The notes: generated by a model not told the origin, from the letters alone. Shown: positions 48,773-57,736, numbered from the stretch's first letter. The stretch is DNA of 64,000 nt from Kushneria indalinina DSM 14324 (GCF_003385845.1 NZ_QRDJ01000006.1:1114707-1178706), one strand, 5' to 3'. Translations and numbers: made by a program.

Positions 48773-49666
48773 ATGAAGCTGATCGATCGTCGACGCCTGC
48801 TCTGTGCTTTCTCATTGTTACCACTGGCCACCTTACCCCTGCCAACGCTTGTCAAAGCGTCGAGCACCTCCAGCACGCAGGAGGTAGCGCGTCGGCTTCA
48901 GGCGCTGGAACAGCAACACAAAGGGCGGCTGGGCGTGGCGCTCATGAATGTAGGCACAGGGGCGGTCGTGAGTCATCGAGGCGATGAGCGATTTTTGTTC
49001 AACAGTACAGGCAAGGTATTTATCGCGGCCGCCGCACTGGCACAAGTGGACCGCGGCGAGGAATCACTGGATCGGCGCATCGAGATCAAATCTTCTGATC
49101 TCACCGGCTGGACACCCGTGACCGAAAAGCAAATGGGCAGCCCGGGCATGACGATCGCAGAACTCGGCCAGGCCGCGGTGGCGTGGAGCGATAACGCCGC
49201 TGCCAATCTGCTGATCGAAAGCCTCGGCGGCCCGGCGGAGGTCACGGCCTTTCTGCGCGGCATCGGGGATACCACCACCCGTCTTGATCGCACCGAGCCG
49301 ACGCTCAACGAGCATGAACACGACGGAGACGAGCGCGACACCACCACACCGCGGGCGATGATGCAGACCCTGCGCACCCTGCTTTTGGGCGAAGTGCTCT
49401 CGCCTGCCTCGCGTCACCAGCTTGCTGCCTGGATGATCGAGGGCAAGACAGGCGATGCCCGACTGCGCGCCGGCATGCCCAGTGGATGGTTGGTCGGCGA
49501 GAAAACCGGCACCAACAGCGTCGGCAATGCCGGTGATATTGGCATCGCCTGGCCATCGGATCGCGGGGCGGTGATCGTCATCGCCTATGTCTACCTGCCG
49601 GAGGCCGACAAGGCGCAGCGCGATCAGGTTATTGCCGAGATTGGAAAACTGGCGGCGAAGGTCTGA
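48773..49666 (+). CDS. Class A beta-lactamase
   Basis: Serine beta-lactamase, probably secreted to the periplasm. All class A active-site elements are visible: S78-T-G-K81 (SxxK), S139-D-N141, E175-PTLN (general-base Glu in the omega loop) and K244-T-G. The N-terminus MKLIDRRRLLCAFSLLPLA has an RR pair that could be a Tat or Sec signal. 297 residues. Usual STFK is STGK here. No integron, insertion sequence or regulator gene of ampR type beside it, so it looks chromosomal and intrinsic. Which beta-lactams it hydrolyses cannot be told. Confidence 0.92.
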   Translation: MKLIDRRRLLCAFSLLPLATLPLPTLVKASSTSSTQEVARRLQALEQQHKGRLGVALMNVGTGAVVSHRGDERFLFNSTGKVFIAAAALAQVDRGEESLDRRIEIKSSDLTGWTPVTEKQMGSPGMTIAELGQAAVAWSDNAAANLLIESLGGPAEVTAFLRGIGDTTTRLDRTEPTLNEHEHDGDERDTTTPRAMMQTLRTLLLGEVLSPASRHQLAAWMIEGKTGDARLRAGMPSGWLVGEKTGTNSVGNAGDIGIAWPSDRGAVIVIAYVYLPEADKAQRDQVIAEIGKLAAKV

Positions 49667-49685
49667 GGTCCTTTCGGCGTCAGGA

Positions 49686-50270
49686 TCAAGTGCCCTTTTT
49701 TCGTGCTCGAAACGCGGCCACCTTCATGCGATTACCGCAGGTCGCCATGTTGCACCAGCGGCGACGGTGCGATTTGGTCTGATCGAGAAACAGCAGTACG
49801 CAGTCGTGCGCTTCGCACTGCTTTACATAAACAAACTGCTCGCTGGTTAGCAGGGCCACCAGCGCCTCGGCGATCGGTGCCAGCAGACCAGAAGCGTCAT
49901 GGTGCGGTCGGTGCTGTTCGAGCTCGAAAGCTACTGCTTCGTCATTCCACACCAGTGACCGAGCAGGTTGCCCCTGGGCAAGCATCTCATTGATCAGCGA
50001 CACCTCCGCAGGTTTCCCCTCCTGCGCCGCCTCAAGGGCGGTCCACGCACAGCTCCTGAGCGCTTGCGCCCGCGTCATTAATCCCTCGGGGGCAATCTCG
50101 ACCGAAGGCGACACCACCTCGGCTGCCTTCAGCCACTCAAGCACGCGTGCGTCGTCCGTGAAGACTTCCTGCGCTTCTTCTCCGGTGCCGTAGCAGGTAT
50201 TGATGAAATCGAGTGCGAGGTTATTTCCGACAAACAGTGACGCCGGTGGTGCATCGGTTGGTGTGTCCAT
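49686..50270 (-). CDS. CGNR zinc-finger transcriptional regulator (ABATE domain)
   Basis: 194 residues. The N-terminal ABATE-type stress-response domain (LALDFINTCYGTGEEAQEV) precedes a C-terminal CGNR zinc finger (RRRWCNMATCGNRMKVAAFRAR) that binds DNA. Such proteins are putative repressors or activators with few characterised members. Divergent from the alpha/beta hydrolase gene, across an 89-base region rich in GTAACC repeats. Confidence 0.9.
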   Translation of the reverse strand: MDTPTDAPPASLFVGNNLALDFINTCYGTGEEAQEVFTDDARVLEWLKAAEVVSPSVEIAPEGLMTRAQALRSCAWTALEAAQEGKPAEVSLINEMLAQGQPARSLVWNDEAVAFELEQHRPHHDASGLLAPIAEALVALLTSEQFVYVKQCEAHDCVLLFLDQTKSHRRRWCNMATCGNRMKVAAFRARKKGT

Positions 50271-50277
50271 CGAACCT

Positions 50278-50349
50278 GTAACCTTTAAATAATTTTTGAC
50301 AGGTTACACGCCCTGGCCGTAACCTTCAAATCGAAATTTAACGGTTACA
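50278..50349. promoter_or_regulatory. Repeated GTAACC / GGTTAC operator-like sites between CGNR regulator and hydrolase
   Basis: Four half-sites lie in 72 bases: GTAACC at 50278 and 50319, GGTTAC at 50302 and 50344, making two similar inverted pairs with 18- and 19-base spacers. The first and third are part of a longer direct repeat GTAACCTTTAAAT / GTAACCTTCAAAT. Likely binding sites of the divergent CGNR regulator (inference). Confidence 0.6.
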
Positions 50350-50359
50350 GGAGTTTCTG

Positions 50360-51265
50360 ATGATGGACTCAACCTCTTGCACAATGCCCGATCAAATCAC
50401 ACTGAACCCTGTGCACTATCGTTTCGAGCAGGTCGATAACGTTGAAGTGTTCTACCGCGAGGCCGGCGACCCGGACGCCCCGGTAGTACTGTTGCTGCAT
50501 GGTTTTGCAGCCTCCTCGTTCATGTTTCGGGATCTGATTCCGATGCTGGCCGAGCGCTACCGCGTGATTGCCCCTGATCTGCCCGCCTTCGGGTTTACGC
50601 ATTCTCCTTCACGTAGCGATTACACCTACACCTTTGAGCGGCTGACGCGCACCATCGAGCGATTCACCGAGCAGCTCAGGCTTTCCGAGTATGCCTTGGT
50701 AGTGCATGACTACGGCGCGCCGGTTGGCTGGCGGCTGGCGTTGAACCACCCGGAGCGCATTACCGCGCTGGTCTCTCAAAACGGCAACGCCTATGAGGAA
50801 GGCCTTGGTGACAGCTGGCAGCCGATCCAGCGCTACTGGAAGAACCCGACGCCTGAAAACCGCGAGGCGCTGCGCGACTTCCCAACGCCGGAATCGATCA
50901 AATGGCAGTATCTGGAAGGAGTCTCCACGCCCGAGGCAGTCTCTCCAGACAGTTACACGCTGGAAGGCCTGCAGATCCAGCGGCCCGGTAACGCCGAGAT
51001 TCAGCTCGATCTGGTGCTGGATTACGCCAACAACGTAGCGCTGTATCCGGAATTTCAGGCGTACTTCCGCCGCCACCAGCCGCCGCTTTTGGCCGTGTGG
51101 GGCGAGCACGACCCGTTTTTCATTCCGCCGGGCGCACAGGCCTGGACACGCGATCTACCCAACGCCGACATCCGCTTTTTTGATACCGGCCACTTCGCGC
51201 TCGAAACCCATGGCGCAGAGATCATCCCGACCATCCGTACATTTCTGGATACCCACATCGGCTGA
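50360..51265 (+). CDS. Alpha/beta hydrolase, haloalkane dehalogenase / epoxide hydrolase type
   Basis: 301 residues. The oxyanion hole is LLLHGFAASS; the nucleophile elbow VHDYGAPVG carries Asp rather than Ser, as in haloalkane dehalogenases and epoxide hydrolases. The acid is in WGEHDPFF and the His in GHFALETH. A cap-domain stretch with SQNGNAYEEGLGDSWQPIQ matches this group. Which reaction it catalyses needs the halide- or epoxide-binding residues; not decided. Controlled probably by the CGNR protein. Confidence 0.88.
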   Translation: MMDSTSCTMPDQITLNPVHYRFEQVDNVEVFYREAGDPDAPVVLLLHGFAASSFMFRDLIPMLAERYRVIAPDLPAFGFTHSPSRSDYTYTFERLTRTIERFTEQLRLSEYALVVHDYGAPVGWRLALNHPERITALVSQNGNAYEEGLGDSWQPIQRYWKNPTPENREALRDFPTPESIKWQYLEGVSTPEAVSPDSYTLEGLQIQRPGNAEIQLDLVLDYANNVALYPEFQAYFRRHQPPLLAVWGEHDPFFIPPGAQAWTRDLPNADIRFFDTGHFALETHGAEIIPTIRTFLDTHIG

Positions 51266-51544
51266 TCGCGCTCCCATTAGCTGATCGCGTTCTCACTGAC
51301 GCTGCCTCGTAGCTATAGGCGAGGCGGCGCCATCAAAACGTGATACCACTATCTCGCCTTCGCCACACCGCGATCCGGACGCCAACCAAAAACCTTCCTC
51401 CCTGGCCGCGCGGGTTTGAAAAATTGCCCCACCGCCCTCACACGGCGCGCCGCTCGACTAGAGTATTCCCGCACAGCCGATTTTTGTGGACCCGTCGCCC
51501 GGTACACTCATGACAGGCCCAGCCCAACCCGATACAGGATCACC

Positions 51545-53071
51545 ATGGCCGCTTTCCCGCCCTCTCTTTACGGCTGCCGGCGTCTGAGCGCCTGCGTCTT
51601 TTTGCTGGTGCTGCTGAGCGCGCTCATCGGCGCCCCGGCGCACGCCGCGGAAGAACTGTCCGCCGCCGCCCAGGCCCTGAGCGGCAGCAGCACGCAGGCA
51701 GAAAGCCCGGATGCGCCCGGAATCGACACCACTCCGAGCCCGCGTCAGGACAGCGACATTCAGACACGCATCGCCGGGATCTTTTCCGAGATCGAAGGCC
51801 TGAACGCCGTCGAGATCAGCGTGGTTCAGGGCGTGGTGACGCTCTCGGGGGAAACGGCCAACGAGAAAAAAGCGCAGCAGGCCATCAGCCTTGCCAGCCG
51901 CCTGACCGATGTGGTCACCGTCAATGACGCCATCAACCGCACCCTGGATGTGCAGGACAACGTCTCCACCGTCGCGCAGGGGCTGATCGCCCAGGCCCGT
52001 GGCCTGATCAAGGCCCTGCCCCTGCTGCTGGTCGGTATTGTGCTGTTCGGGCTTGTCGCGTGGTTCGGGGCCTGGCTCTCCAGGCGCCAGCGCCTGTGGC
52101 AGCGCCTAACGCCCAACCCGTTCGTGGCGGCGCTGGTGTCGCAGACTGTCCGGGTCATTTTTATCGTCTTCGGGCTGATACTGGCGCTCAGCCTGATGGG
52201 CGCCGAGACGGTGCTGGGCACGCTGCTGGGCGGGGCCGGCGTGATCGGCATCGCCGTGGGCTTTGCGGTCAAGGACACCATCGAAAACTACATCGCCTCT
52301 TTGATGCTGAGCATTCGCCAGCCCTTTCGGGCGCGCGACCAGGTGGTCATCAACGGCCAGGAAGGCATCGTCGTGCGGCTGACCTCCCGCGCCACGATTC
52401 TGATGACGCTGGATGGCAATCAGCTGCGCATTCCCAACGCCGATGTGTTCAAGGGCACCATTCTCAACTACACCAGCAACCCGGAGCGGCGCTTCACCTT
52501 TGAGCTGGGCGTGGATGCCAGTGACGACCCGCTCGCCGCCATCAAGGTCGGCCTGGACGCCGTGCACCAACTGGATTTCGTGCTGGAGGAACCCAGGGCC
52601 ATGGGCGTGATTACCCAGGTGGGTGATTCCAACATCATGCTCGAGTTTCAGGTCTGGGTGGATCAATCCGACACCGACTTTGCCAAGGCCCGCAGCATCA
52701 CCATTCGCGAGACCAAGCACGCGCTTGAAAGCGAAGGCTTCAGCCTGCCCGAACCCATTTACCGCCTGCGATTCAACCACTCGCTGGAGCAGGCGCTGGA
52801 ACGCCTTCAGGGCAACAGCGCAGACCAGCCCCGCACGGATACCCCTGCCCCGGCCTCTCCCGAAGGCCAGACAGCACCTGTACCGCCCGCGACGGATGGC
52901 AGCGACAAACACCAGGCAAGAGCCCGCGCCCGGCAGATCCTGCGCGACCCCGGCGCCGAAGCCCTGTTCGATGCCCGCCCGGATGACAAGCTGATGAAAA
53001 AGGTCGAGCAGGAGATTGCTCGAACCAGCGAGGAAACCGACCTGTTGAGCCAGCGTGCGCCGAAGGAGTAA
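51545..53071 (+). CDS. BON-domain MscS-family mechanosensitive channel
   Basis: Osmotic-safety channel. From the ATG at 51545 a signal peptide ends at GAPAHAAEE. A BON domain follows (about 60-125: IQTRIAGIFSEIEGLNAVEISVVQGVVTLSGE), then membrane spans at about 150-175, 200-222 and the pore helix LGTLLGGAGVIGIAVGFAVKDTIENYIASLML. The beta domain of MscS is IRQPFRARDQVVINGQEGIVVRL. A long Pro/Asp-rich C-terminal tail ends the 508 residues. BON-MscS fusions occur in several proteobacteria. Confidence 0.9.
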   Translation: MAAFPPSLYGCRRLSACVFLLVLLSALIGAPAHAAEELSAAAQALSGSSTQAESPDAPGIDTTPSPRQDSDIQTRIAGIFSEIEGLNAVEISVVQGVVTLSGETANEKKAQQAISLASRLTDVVTVNDAINRTLDVQDNVSTVAQGLIAQARGLIKALPLLLVGIVLFGLVAWFGAWLSRRQRLWQRLTPNPFVAALVSQTVRVIFIVFGLILALSLMGAETVLGTLLGGAGVIGIAVGFAVKDTIENYIASLMLSIRQPFRARDQVVINGQEGIVVRLTSRATILMTLDGNQLRIPNADVFKGTILNYTSNPERRFTFELGVDASDDPLAAIKVGLDAVHQLDFVLEEPRAMGVITQVGDSNIMLEFQVWVDQSDTDFAKARSITIRETKHALESEGFSLPEPIYRLRFNHSLEQALERLQGNSADQPRTDTPAPASPEGQTAPVPPATDGSDKHQARARARQILRDPGAEALFDARPDDKLMKKVEQEIARTSEETDLLSQRAPKE

Positions 53072-53118
53072 CGCCGCAGCCAGGTTATCGCCTCATGGGC
53101 TGATGAAGAACGCAAAAA

Positions 53119-53142
53119 AGCCCCGCGAATGCGGGGCTTTTT
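53119..53142 (+). terminator. Terminator of the MscS gene
   Basis: AGCCCCGC / GCGGGGCT stem with GAAT loop, A-run before and TTTTT after (TTTT tract at 53139-53142). Confidence 0.9.
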
Positions 53143-53299
53143 GGAGCGGAATGCGGTGATCAAGTGGCGGGAGGCAGGACTATAAATAAACCATAAGACT
53201 ATGATTTTTAGTAATTTTATTTTTATTAAGGCAGATATATATACCTTTTTGTATACCATAAACTCTCTTGCATCTATCGTTTAGCCCCCTACGCAATAC

Positions 53300-53878
53300 C
53301 TACCGAGATGCTCCAAGATAGTTACCTTTGATTTCGTATCTAGCTCTAAATCCGTGCGGCCCTTTCCAAGGTGTTGACAGAAGATGAATGAGACGGCGAC
53401 CGTAAGCGGCCATTAGGTGCTCATATCTGTCCCAAAGCTCTTCATTAAGTATGAGAGGTTGAGCACTATCCTCCTTTTTTAAAGCACATGGGTACCTCGC
53501 CCAAGATTCATTACCCTCTTCAAATGCTCGTAGAGTTTTTTTACCTTTTTCCTTGTATGGAATATTAGTAGACATTTTTGCTAGGTCAGTAAGTTCGTGA
53601 GACCTTAAATTCTTTGCAAGCGTACCATTTGAAATCCACCCGGGGTTTTCATAAACAAGGAAAGCTTTAATAGAATTTTCCAACGCAAAAGATGCCAAAA
53701 GAAATGTTGACCTATTTGCATTATCCCAACTGACTTTTATTTTTGAACGATGATCAATATGGGTCAAGTGCCCTCGACCAAATCTTTGCCTTAGCTCTAC
53801 AGCTTGTAGATGTAGATCGTCGGCAACTAAAAACCAACTATGTGGACATGCCAATTCTACAAATTCCTCGTTCGTCAT
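53300..53878 (-). CDS. AT-rich orphan gene, HEPN-like hypothetical protein
   Basis: 192 residues, not recognised as a named family. The central part SFALENSIKAFLVYENPG and LRSHELTDLAKM has the helix pattern of HEPN-type proteins (an E...K helix followed by a His-Asp/Glu-Leu loop), and Cys/Trp-containing termini follow. The catalytic RxxxxxH of active HEPN RNases is not clear. Codon use and base composition are strikingly AT-rich against its GC-rich neighbours, so it was probably acquired. It stands alone, with no toxin or antitoxin partner overlapping. Confidence 0.6.
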   Translation of the reverse strand: MTNEEFVELACPHSWFLVADDLHLQAVELRQRFGRGHLTHIDHRSKIKVSWDNANRSTFLLASFALENSIKAFLVYENPGWISNGTLAKNLRSHELTDLAKMSTNIPYKEKGKKTLRAFEEGNESWARYPCALKKEDSAQPLILNEELWDRYEHLMAAYGRRLIHLLSTPWKGPHGFRARYEIKGNYLGASR

Positions 53879-54448
53879 TATGCCCCTACTGTTTTAGTGA
53901 CTCTACTAACACGTATGCTCTCAGACACGGCCAGACACGCCTGCCGCTCTCCTGACACATGGAAAAAATCTTCAAAACTTCTCATTCAGATCCCCTAGCG
54001 CGCTGTCGACTCCCCGCCCCGCCTGCGCGCTAAATGGGTCGGTTTTATTGCACCCTTGCAGGGGGCGCTGAGCCGCCCCAGTACTGGGCCGCGCGGCGGT
54101 TTTATGGCGTCCCAAAACCTTGCGTTTCCTTGCATTTCACACCGGCCACATTCAGTGGCGTGAAGTCAAAAGCCGGCTTTGTGATACACGTTGCTGCACT
54201 GACCTGAAAACGTGTGTCTCTTGCGATCCTCGGGAAGCTCAACAGGTCTTTTCAGCACAATATTCGAGCGCACTGATTAAGTAAAATTGTGTAACGGTGA
54301 GGTAAGACAAAAGCAGCATCCATCACGAACCCCTTTCGCTCGCCAGAATGAAATGAACGCGCCGCACTCCTTTTCTTTAACCCTGCCCACTATTGGCAAA
54401 CGATAATCTGTTGGCATGAAGCACTACCCACCCAGGACCGCATCCGGG
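53879..54448. other. Empty intergenic segment next to the AT-rich orphan
   Basis: About 570 bases with no gene that I can support. The first ~100 bases share the AT-rich composition of the orphan; the middle (54000-54130) is GC-rich again, with runs of CCGCC/GGCGG that look like degraded coding DNA. No integrase, tRNA fragment or clear flanking direct repeat was found. Confidence 0.5.
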
Positions 54449-55348
54449 CTACAGAGGATGCTGCTCTTTCAGCATGTCGATAAAGGCCTGTAGCCCCGAT
54501 GGCACATGCCGACGCCCGGAGTAATAAAGGCATAGCCCGGGGATGAGGGGGCACCATTCATCGAGCACGGTCACGAGTTCGCCCTGAGCGATTCGGTGAC
54601 GCACGACGTGTTCGGACAGGTAGGCAATGCCCAGATCGTTGGCAGCGGCCTTGGCCATCAGCCCCGGATGATCGAGCGTCAGTACCCCGGGAACATCCAC
54701 GTTCGTTTCTTGACCCTGATGCTCGAACTCCCATCGATAACGCTTGCCACTCGGTAGGCGCTGGCGAATACAGGCGTGCTGATAGAGCGCATCGGGCGTA
54801 TCGGGCGTGCCTTGGCGGGCGATGTAGCGGGGTGAGGCCACAGTGACAAAACGTGTATCACCACCAAAGGGAACAGCGATCATGTCCTGTGGCACTGCTT
54901 CGGCCAGCCTGACGCCAGCATCGAAACCGGCTTTCACAATGTCGACTAGCCGGCCTTCGGTCACGATGTCCAGTGTCATTTCAGGATACTGCGCCAGAAA
55001 AGCCGGTATGACGTCTGCCATCAAGATTCGCGCCGCAATCTCGCTGGCATTGATGCGGAGCGCCCCGCTCGGCCGACCGCGTTCGTCATTGACACTTTCC
55101 AGCGCCATGTCGAACTCCTCGAGTACCGGCTTCATTCGAGTGATCAAGCGCTGACCGGCCTGCGTGGGAGAGACACTGCGCGTTGTGCGATGCAACAGGC
55201 GAACGCCCATCGTCGTTTCGAGGGTGCGCATCCGGTGACTCAGTGTTGACGGTGAAAGGCCCAGCTCATCGGCTGCGCGCCGGAAGCTCCGGTAAGTGGC
55301 AATCAGTGAAAGTGCACTGATGTCATCAAGGTCTGGTTTGGCATTCAT
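54449..55348 (-). CDS. LysR family transcriptional regulator
   Basis: N-terminal helix-turn-helix ISALSLIATYRSFRRAADELGLSPSTLSHRMRTLE with the typical wing GVRLLHRTTRSVSPTQAG. C-terminal effector domain of the CrgA/DhcR type (SGALRINASEIAARILMADVIPAFLAQYPEM). 299 residues. Divergent from the SDR gene at 55460, its likely target. Confidence 0.92.
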   Translation of the reverse strand: MNAKPDLDDISALSLIATYRSFRRAADELGLSPSTLSHRMRTLETTMGVRLLHRTTRSVSPTQAGQRLITRMKPVLEEFDMALESVNDERGRPSGALRINASEIAARILMADVIPAFLAQYPEMTLDIVTEGRLVDIVKAGFDAGVRLAEAVPQDMIAVPFGGDTRFVTVASPRYIARQGTPDTPDALYQHACIRQRLPSGKRYRWEFEHQGQETNVDVPGVLTLDHPGLMAKAAANDLGIAYLSEHVVRHRIAQGELVTVLDEWCPLIPGLCLYYSGRRHVPSGLQAFIDMLKEQHPL

Positions 55349-55410
55349 GGCTTATTTTCACCGGTTCATCCCGTATTGGCCGGATAGTAGCAGCAATAGC
55401 AGAGTGCGAA

Positions 55411-55431
55411 GATGACGTCTCATTCGTCATC
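55411..55431. promoter_or_regulatory. Inverted repeat upstream of the SDR gene
   Basis: GATGACG-N7-CGTCATC, a perfect 7-bp-arm dyad 28 bases before the SDR start, between divergent LysR and SDR genes. Could be the LysR site or an activator site. Confidence 0.4.
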
Positions 55432-55459
55432 CGGCGACGACTCGCTGATGGAGAGTTTC

Positions 55460-56335
55460 ATGACACAGCCAGCACAGAAGACATGGTTCATCACCGGCGC
55501 ATCCAGCGGTCTTGGCCTCTCGATGACCCGGCAACTGCTGGCGCGCGGTGATCGCGTCGCGGCAACGCTACGCAAACCCGAGCGTCTCAACGATTTAAAA
55601 GCGCAATACGGTGACAGCCTCTGGGCTGCAGAGCTTGACGTGACGGACACCGACGCCATTCGGACCACGCTGGCCAGTGCCTTTGGCGAACTCGGGCGCA
55701 TCGATGTGGTGGTCAGTAACGCCGGCTATGGCCTGTTCGGCGCTGCCGAAGAGTTAAGCGACCAGCAGATCCAGCAGCAGATTGCGACCAACCTGATCGG
55801 CTCCATTCAGCTCATACGCGCAGCGATTCCCCATCTGCGCGAACAGGGTGGCGGGCGGATCATTCAGGTCTCTTCCGAAGGCGGACAGCTCGCTTACCCC
55901 AACTTTAGCCTCTACCACGCAAGCAAGTGGGGCATCGAAGGGTTCGTGGAGTCGGTCGCCCAAGAAGTGGCACCGTTCGGTATTTCGATCACGCTTTCCG
56001 AGCCGGGGCCAACCGCGACCAATTTTGCCGAAGGGCTGATCAGCCCTGAGCCCCTGGCCGTCTACGACCAGACGCCGGCAGGTGACGTTCGACGCGCCGT
56101 AGCGGAAGGCAACTTCGGCGGGTTCAGTCATGGCGACAAGGTGGCCTGGCTGATGATCGAAAGCGCCAGTCTTGAGCCAGCTCCCAAACGCCAGGTTTAT
56201 GGGGAAGAGGCATGGCAGCGTCTTCATGACGTATACCACGGACGGCTCACCACGCTGGACGCACAGCGCGACATTGCAGTCTCGGCCGATACCAACACCG
56301 CTCTGCCAAATGCCATTCATTCAATAATGTCATAG
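55460..56335 (+). CDS. Short-chain dehydrogenase/reductase
   Basis: Classical SDR: FITGASSGLGLSMTRQLL cofactor motif, SNAGYGLFG, catalytic Ser in IIQVSSEGGQ, and the YxxxK in LYHASKWGIEGF. The ATG at 55460 has GGAGA upstream; 291 residues, extended by a C-terminal tail. Substrate unknown. Regulated probably by the divergent LysR gene. Its 3' end overlaps the convergent monooxygenase gene by 19 bases. Confidence 0.9.
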   Translation: MTQPAQKTWFITGASSGLGLSMTRQLLARGDRVAATLRKPERLNDLKAQYGDSLWAAELDVTDTDAIRTTLASAFGELGRIDVVVSNAGYGLFGAAEELSDQQIQQQIATNLIGSIQLIRAAIPHLREQGGGRIIQVSSEGGQLAYPNFSLYHASKWGIEGFVESVAQEVAPFGISITLSEPGPTATNFAEGLISPEPLAVYDQTPAGDVRRAVAEGNFGGFSHGDKVAWLMIESASLEPAPKRQVYGEEAWQRLHDVYHGRLTTLDAQRDIAVSADTNTALPNAIHSIMS

Positions 56336-56592
56336 TGGCGTTCTGCATTACGGGTTAGCTTGCCCCAATCGGAACCGGCTACCCGCCGCTGGTGCAGTTC
56401 AAATGCCTCGCGGTCAACAAACTCTTCATAAACATTGAAACGGCAAGGGTCGTTTTCCTCCTGAATGACCCTGAACGTGATACAGCCAGGCTCTTCGAGG
56501 GTTAGACGACAATGGTTGGCGAGCTCCTGGTTAATGGCCTCAAGCTCGTCGCTGGGAACCTGTATAAAACCTTTCAATACGACCTTACTCAT
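56317..56592 (-). CDS. Antibiotic biosynthesis monooxygenase (ABM) domain protein
   Basis: 91 residues, a dimeric ferredoxin-like fold of the YgiN/ABM type. MSKVVLKGFIQVPSDELEAI, a TLEEPGCITFRVIQEENDP core and FNVYEEFVDREAFELHQ are typical. Members oxidise quinones or have no fixed role. I chose the ATG at 56592; 56601 is also possible. Confidence 0.82.
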   Translation of the reverse strand: MSKVVLKGFIQVPSDELEAINQELANHCRLTLEEPGCITFRVIQEENDPCRFNVYEEFVDREAFELHQRRVAGSDWGKLTRNAERHYDIIE

Positions 56593-56908
56593 ACCTGCCA
56601 TCCAGAAGAGTGTTGTTGGAAAGACCCGTGACGATGATGCACGACGCTGGATGCTGAACACCAATAGTGCGGTATTTCCCGCGTCAGGTGCCCTGCATCA
56701 AAGTATGTAAGTTCGCCAAGCATACCTTTCATGTGTTGACCGATATAACAGGGCTGATGTCTTTAAAACCCTGCCCATTAGCGCCCTCTTATATCTGTGC
56801 AAGACCATCCAGAAAACAACTTGACCCTATAGCCATCTGCAATTTCAGTGCATTACGCGCAAGTGGCACTATTCGCGATCTTTTTTGAACGGTCACGACG
56901 AGGGCTTC
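56593..56908. other. Intergenic region before the HPP gene
   Basis: About 316 bases; no gene supported. Presumably holds promoters of both divergent genes. I see no clear repeat. Confidence 0.45.
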
Positions 56909-57442
56909 GTGAAAAACTATCTGGGCAAGATGAGAGGCACAGCGGCGTCGCGTACCGCACCCTGCTGGCGTGATGCGCTCTGGTCGTGGGTTGGGGCGTT
57001 TGTGGGCATGACCGGGGTGGGCTGGATCAGCGCGCAGTCGCTTCAGACCCATACGCTGTTAATGATCGGCTCGTTCGGCGCCACTTCGGTACTACTCTAC
57101 GCGGCACCGGAAAGCCCCTTTGCCCAGCCACGAAACGTCCTCGGCGGCAGCGTGCTCTCGGCGCTGTGTGGGTTTGTCATCTGGCTGCTGCTGGGTGACA
57201 ACTGGATTGCTGCCGCCGTGGCGGTTTCTACCTCCATCCTGATCATGCAGTTGACCCATACTTTGCACCCGCCCGGCGGTGCCACGGCGCTGATCGCGGT
57301 GATCGGCTCCAATGAGCTGCACGAGCTGGGCTGGGTCTACGCATTCTTTCCGGTCGGGATCGGCTGCCTGCTGATGCTGTTCGTGGCGGTAGTGATCAAC
57401 AATCTGGCCAGACACCGGCGCTACCCGCAGCACTGGCTCTAG
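56909..57442 (+). CDS. HPP family integral membrane protein
   Basis: Four membrane helices. The family signature LHPPGGATALIAVIG and FGATSVLLYAAPESPFAQPRNVLGG are intact. The start is unclear: a GTG at 56909 gives VKNYLGKMRGTAA with GAGGG upstream, but an ATG at 56930 or a TTG at 56885 is possible. Family members are small transporters, one reported for nitrite; function here unknown. Confidence 0.85.
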   Translation: MKNYLGKMRGTAASRTAPCWRDALWSWVGAFVGMTGVGWISAQSLQTHTLLMIGSFGATSVLLYAAPESPFAQPRNVLGGSVLSALCGFVIWLLLGDNWIAAAVAVSTSILIMQLTHTLHPPGGATALIAVIGSNELHELGWVYAFFPVGIGCLLMLFVAVVINNLARHRRYPQHWL

Positions 57443-57496
57443 ATATCGGTTTCTGACCGAATGGTCCGACATCCTTAAAGGTCGCACCCATAAAAA

Positions 57497-57522
57497 AGCC
57501 CCGCACCTGGCGGGGCTTTTTT
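57497..57522. terminator. Bidirectional terminator after the HPP gene
   Basis: AGCCCCGC / GCGGGGCT stem with ACCTG loop, six A before and six T after. Shared by the plus-strand HPP gene and the small minus-strand gene at 57539. Confidence 0.9.
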
Positions 57523-57538
57523 GTATCACTGGTCATGA

Positions 57539-57736
57539 TCAGACGGCACTGTCGTCGCTGTCCTCATCCTCACGGCGGGTCAACTGCCCTTCCCGGTTGC
57601 GAGGGTTCGCCTGTGGTGACTTCGTCTGCGTGTACTCGACCTGGCTGCGGCTGTTGGCCTGGCGAACATCGACGTAGTGCAGCAGGGCAAGCTGCATGAT
57701 CAGAAAACCACAGCAGAGCAGGATGCCTTTCAACAT
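57539..57736 (-). CDS. Small membrane-anchored hypothetical protein
   Basis: 65 residues: an N-terminal hydrophobic helix (MLKGILLCCGFLIMQLALLHYV) and a polar charged tail with an acidic DEDSDDS end. No clear ribosome site, but the frame ends at a shared terminator and fills a gap. Not recognised. Confidence 0.45.
   Translation of the reverse strand: MLKGILLCCGFLIMQLALLHYVDVRQANSRSQVEYTQTKSPQANPRNREGQLTRREDEDSDDSAV

Noticed and set aside
53879-54448. Integration remnant or attachment site beside the AT-rich orphan
   Set aside because: No integrase, tRNA fragment or matching direct repeats could be seen at both ends of the AT-rich segment.
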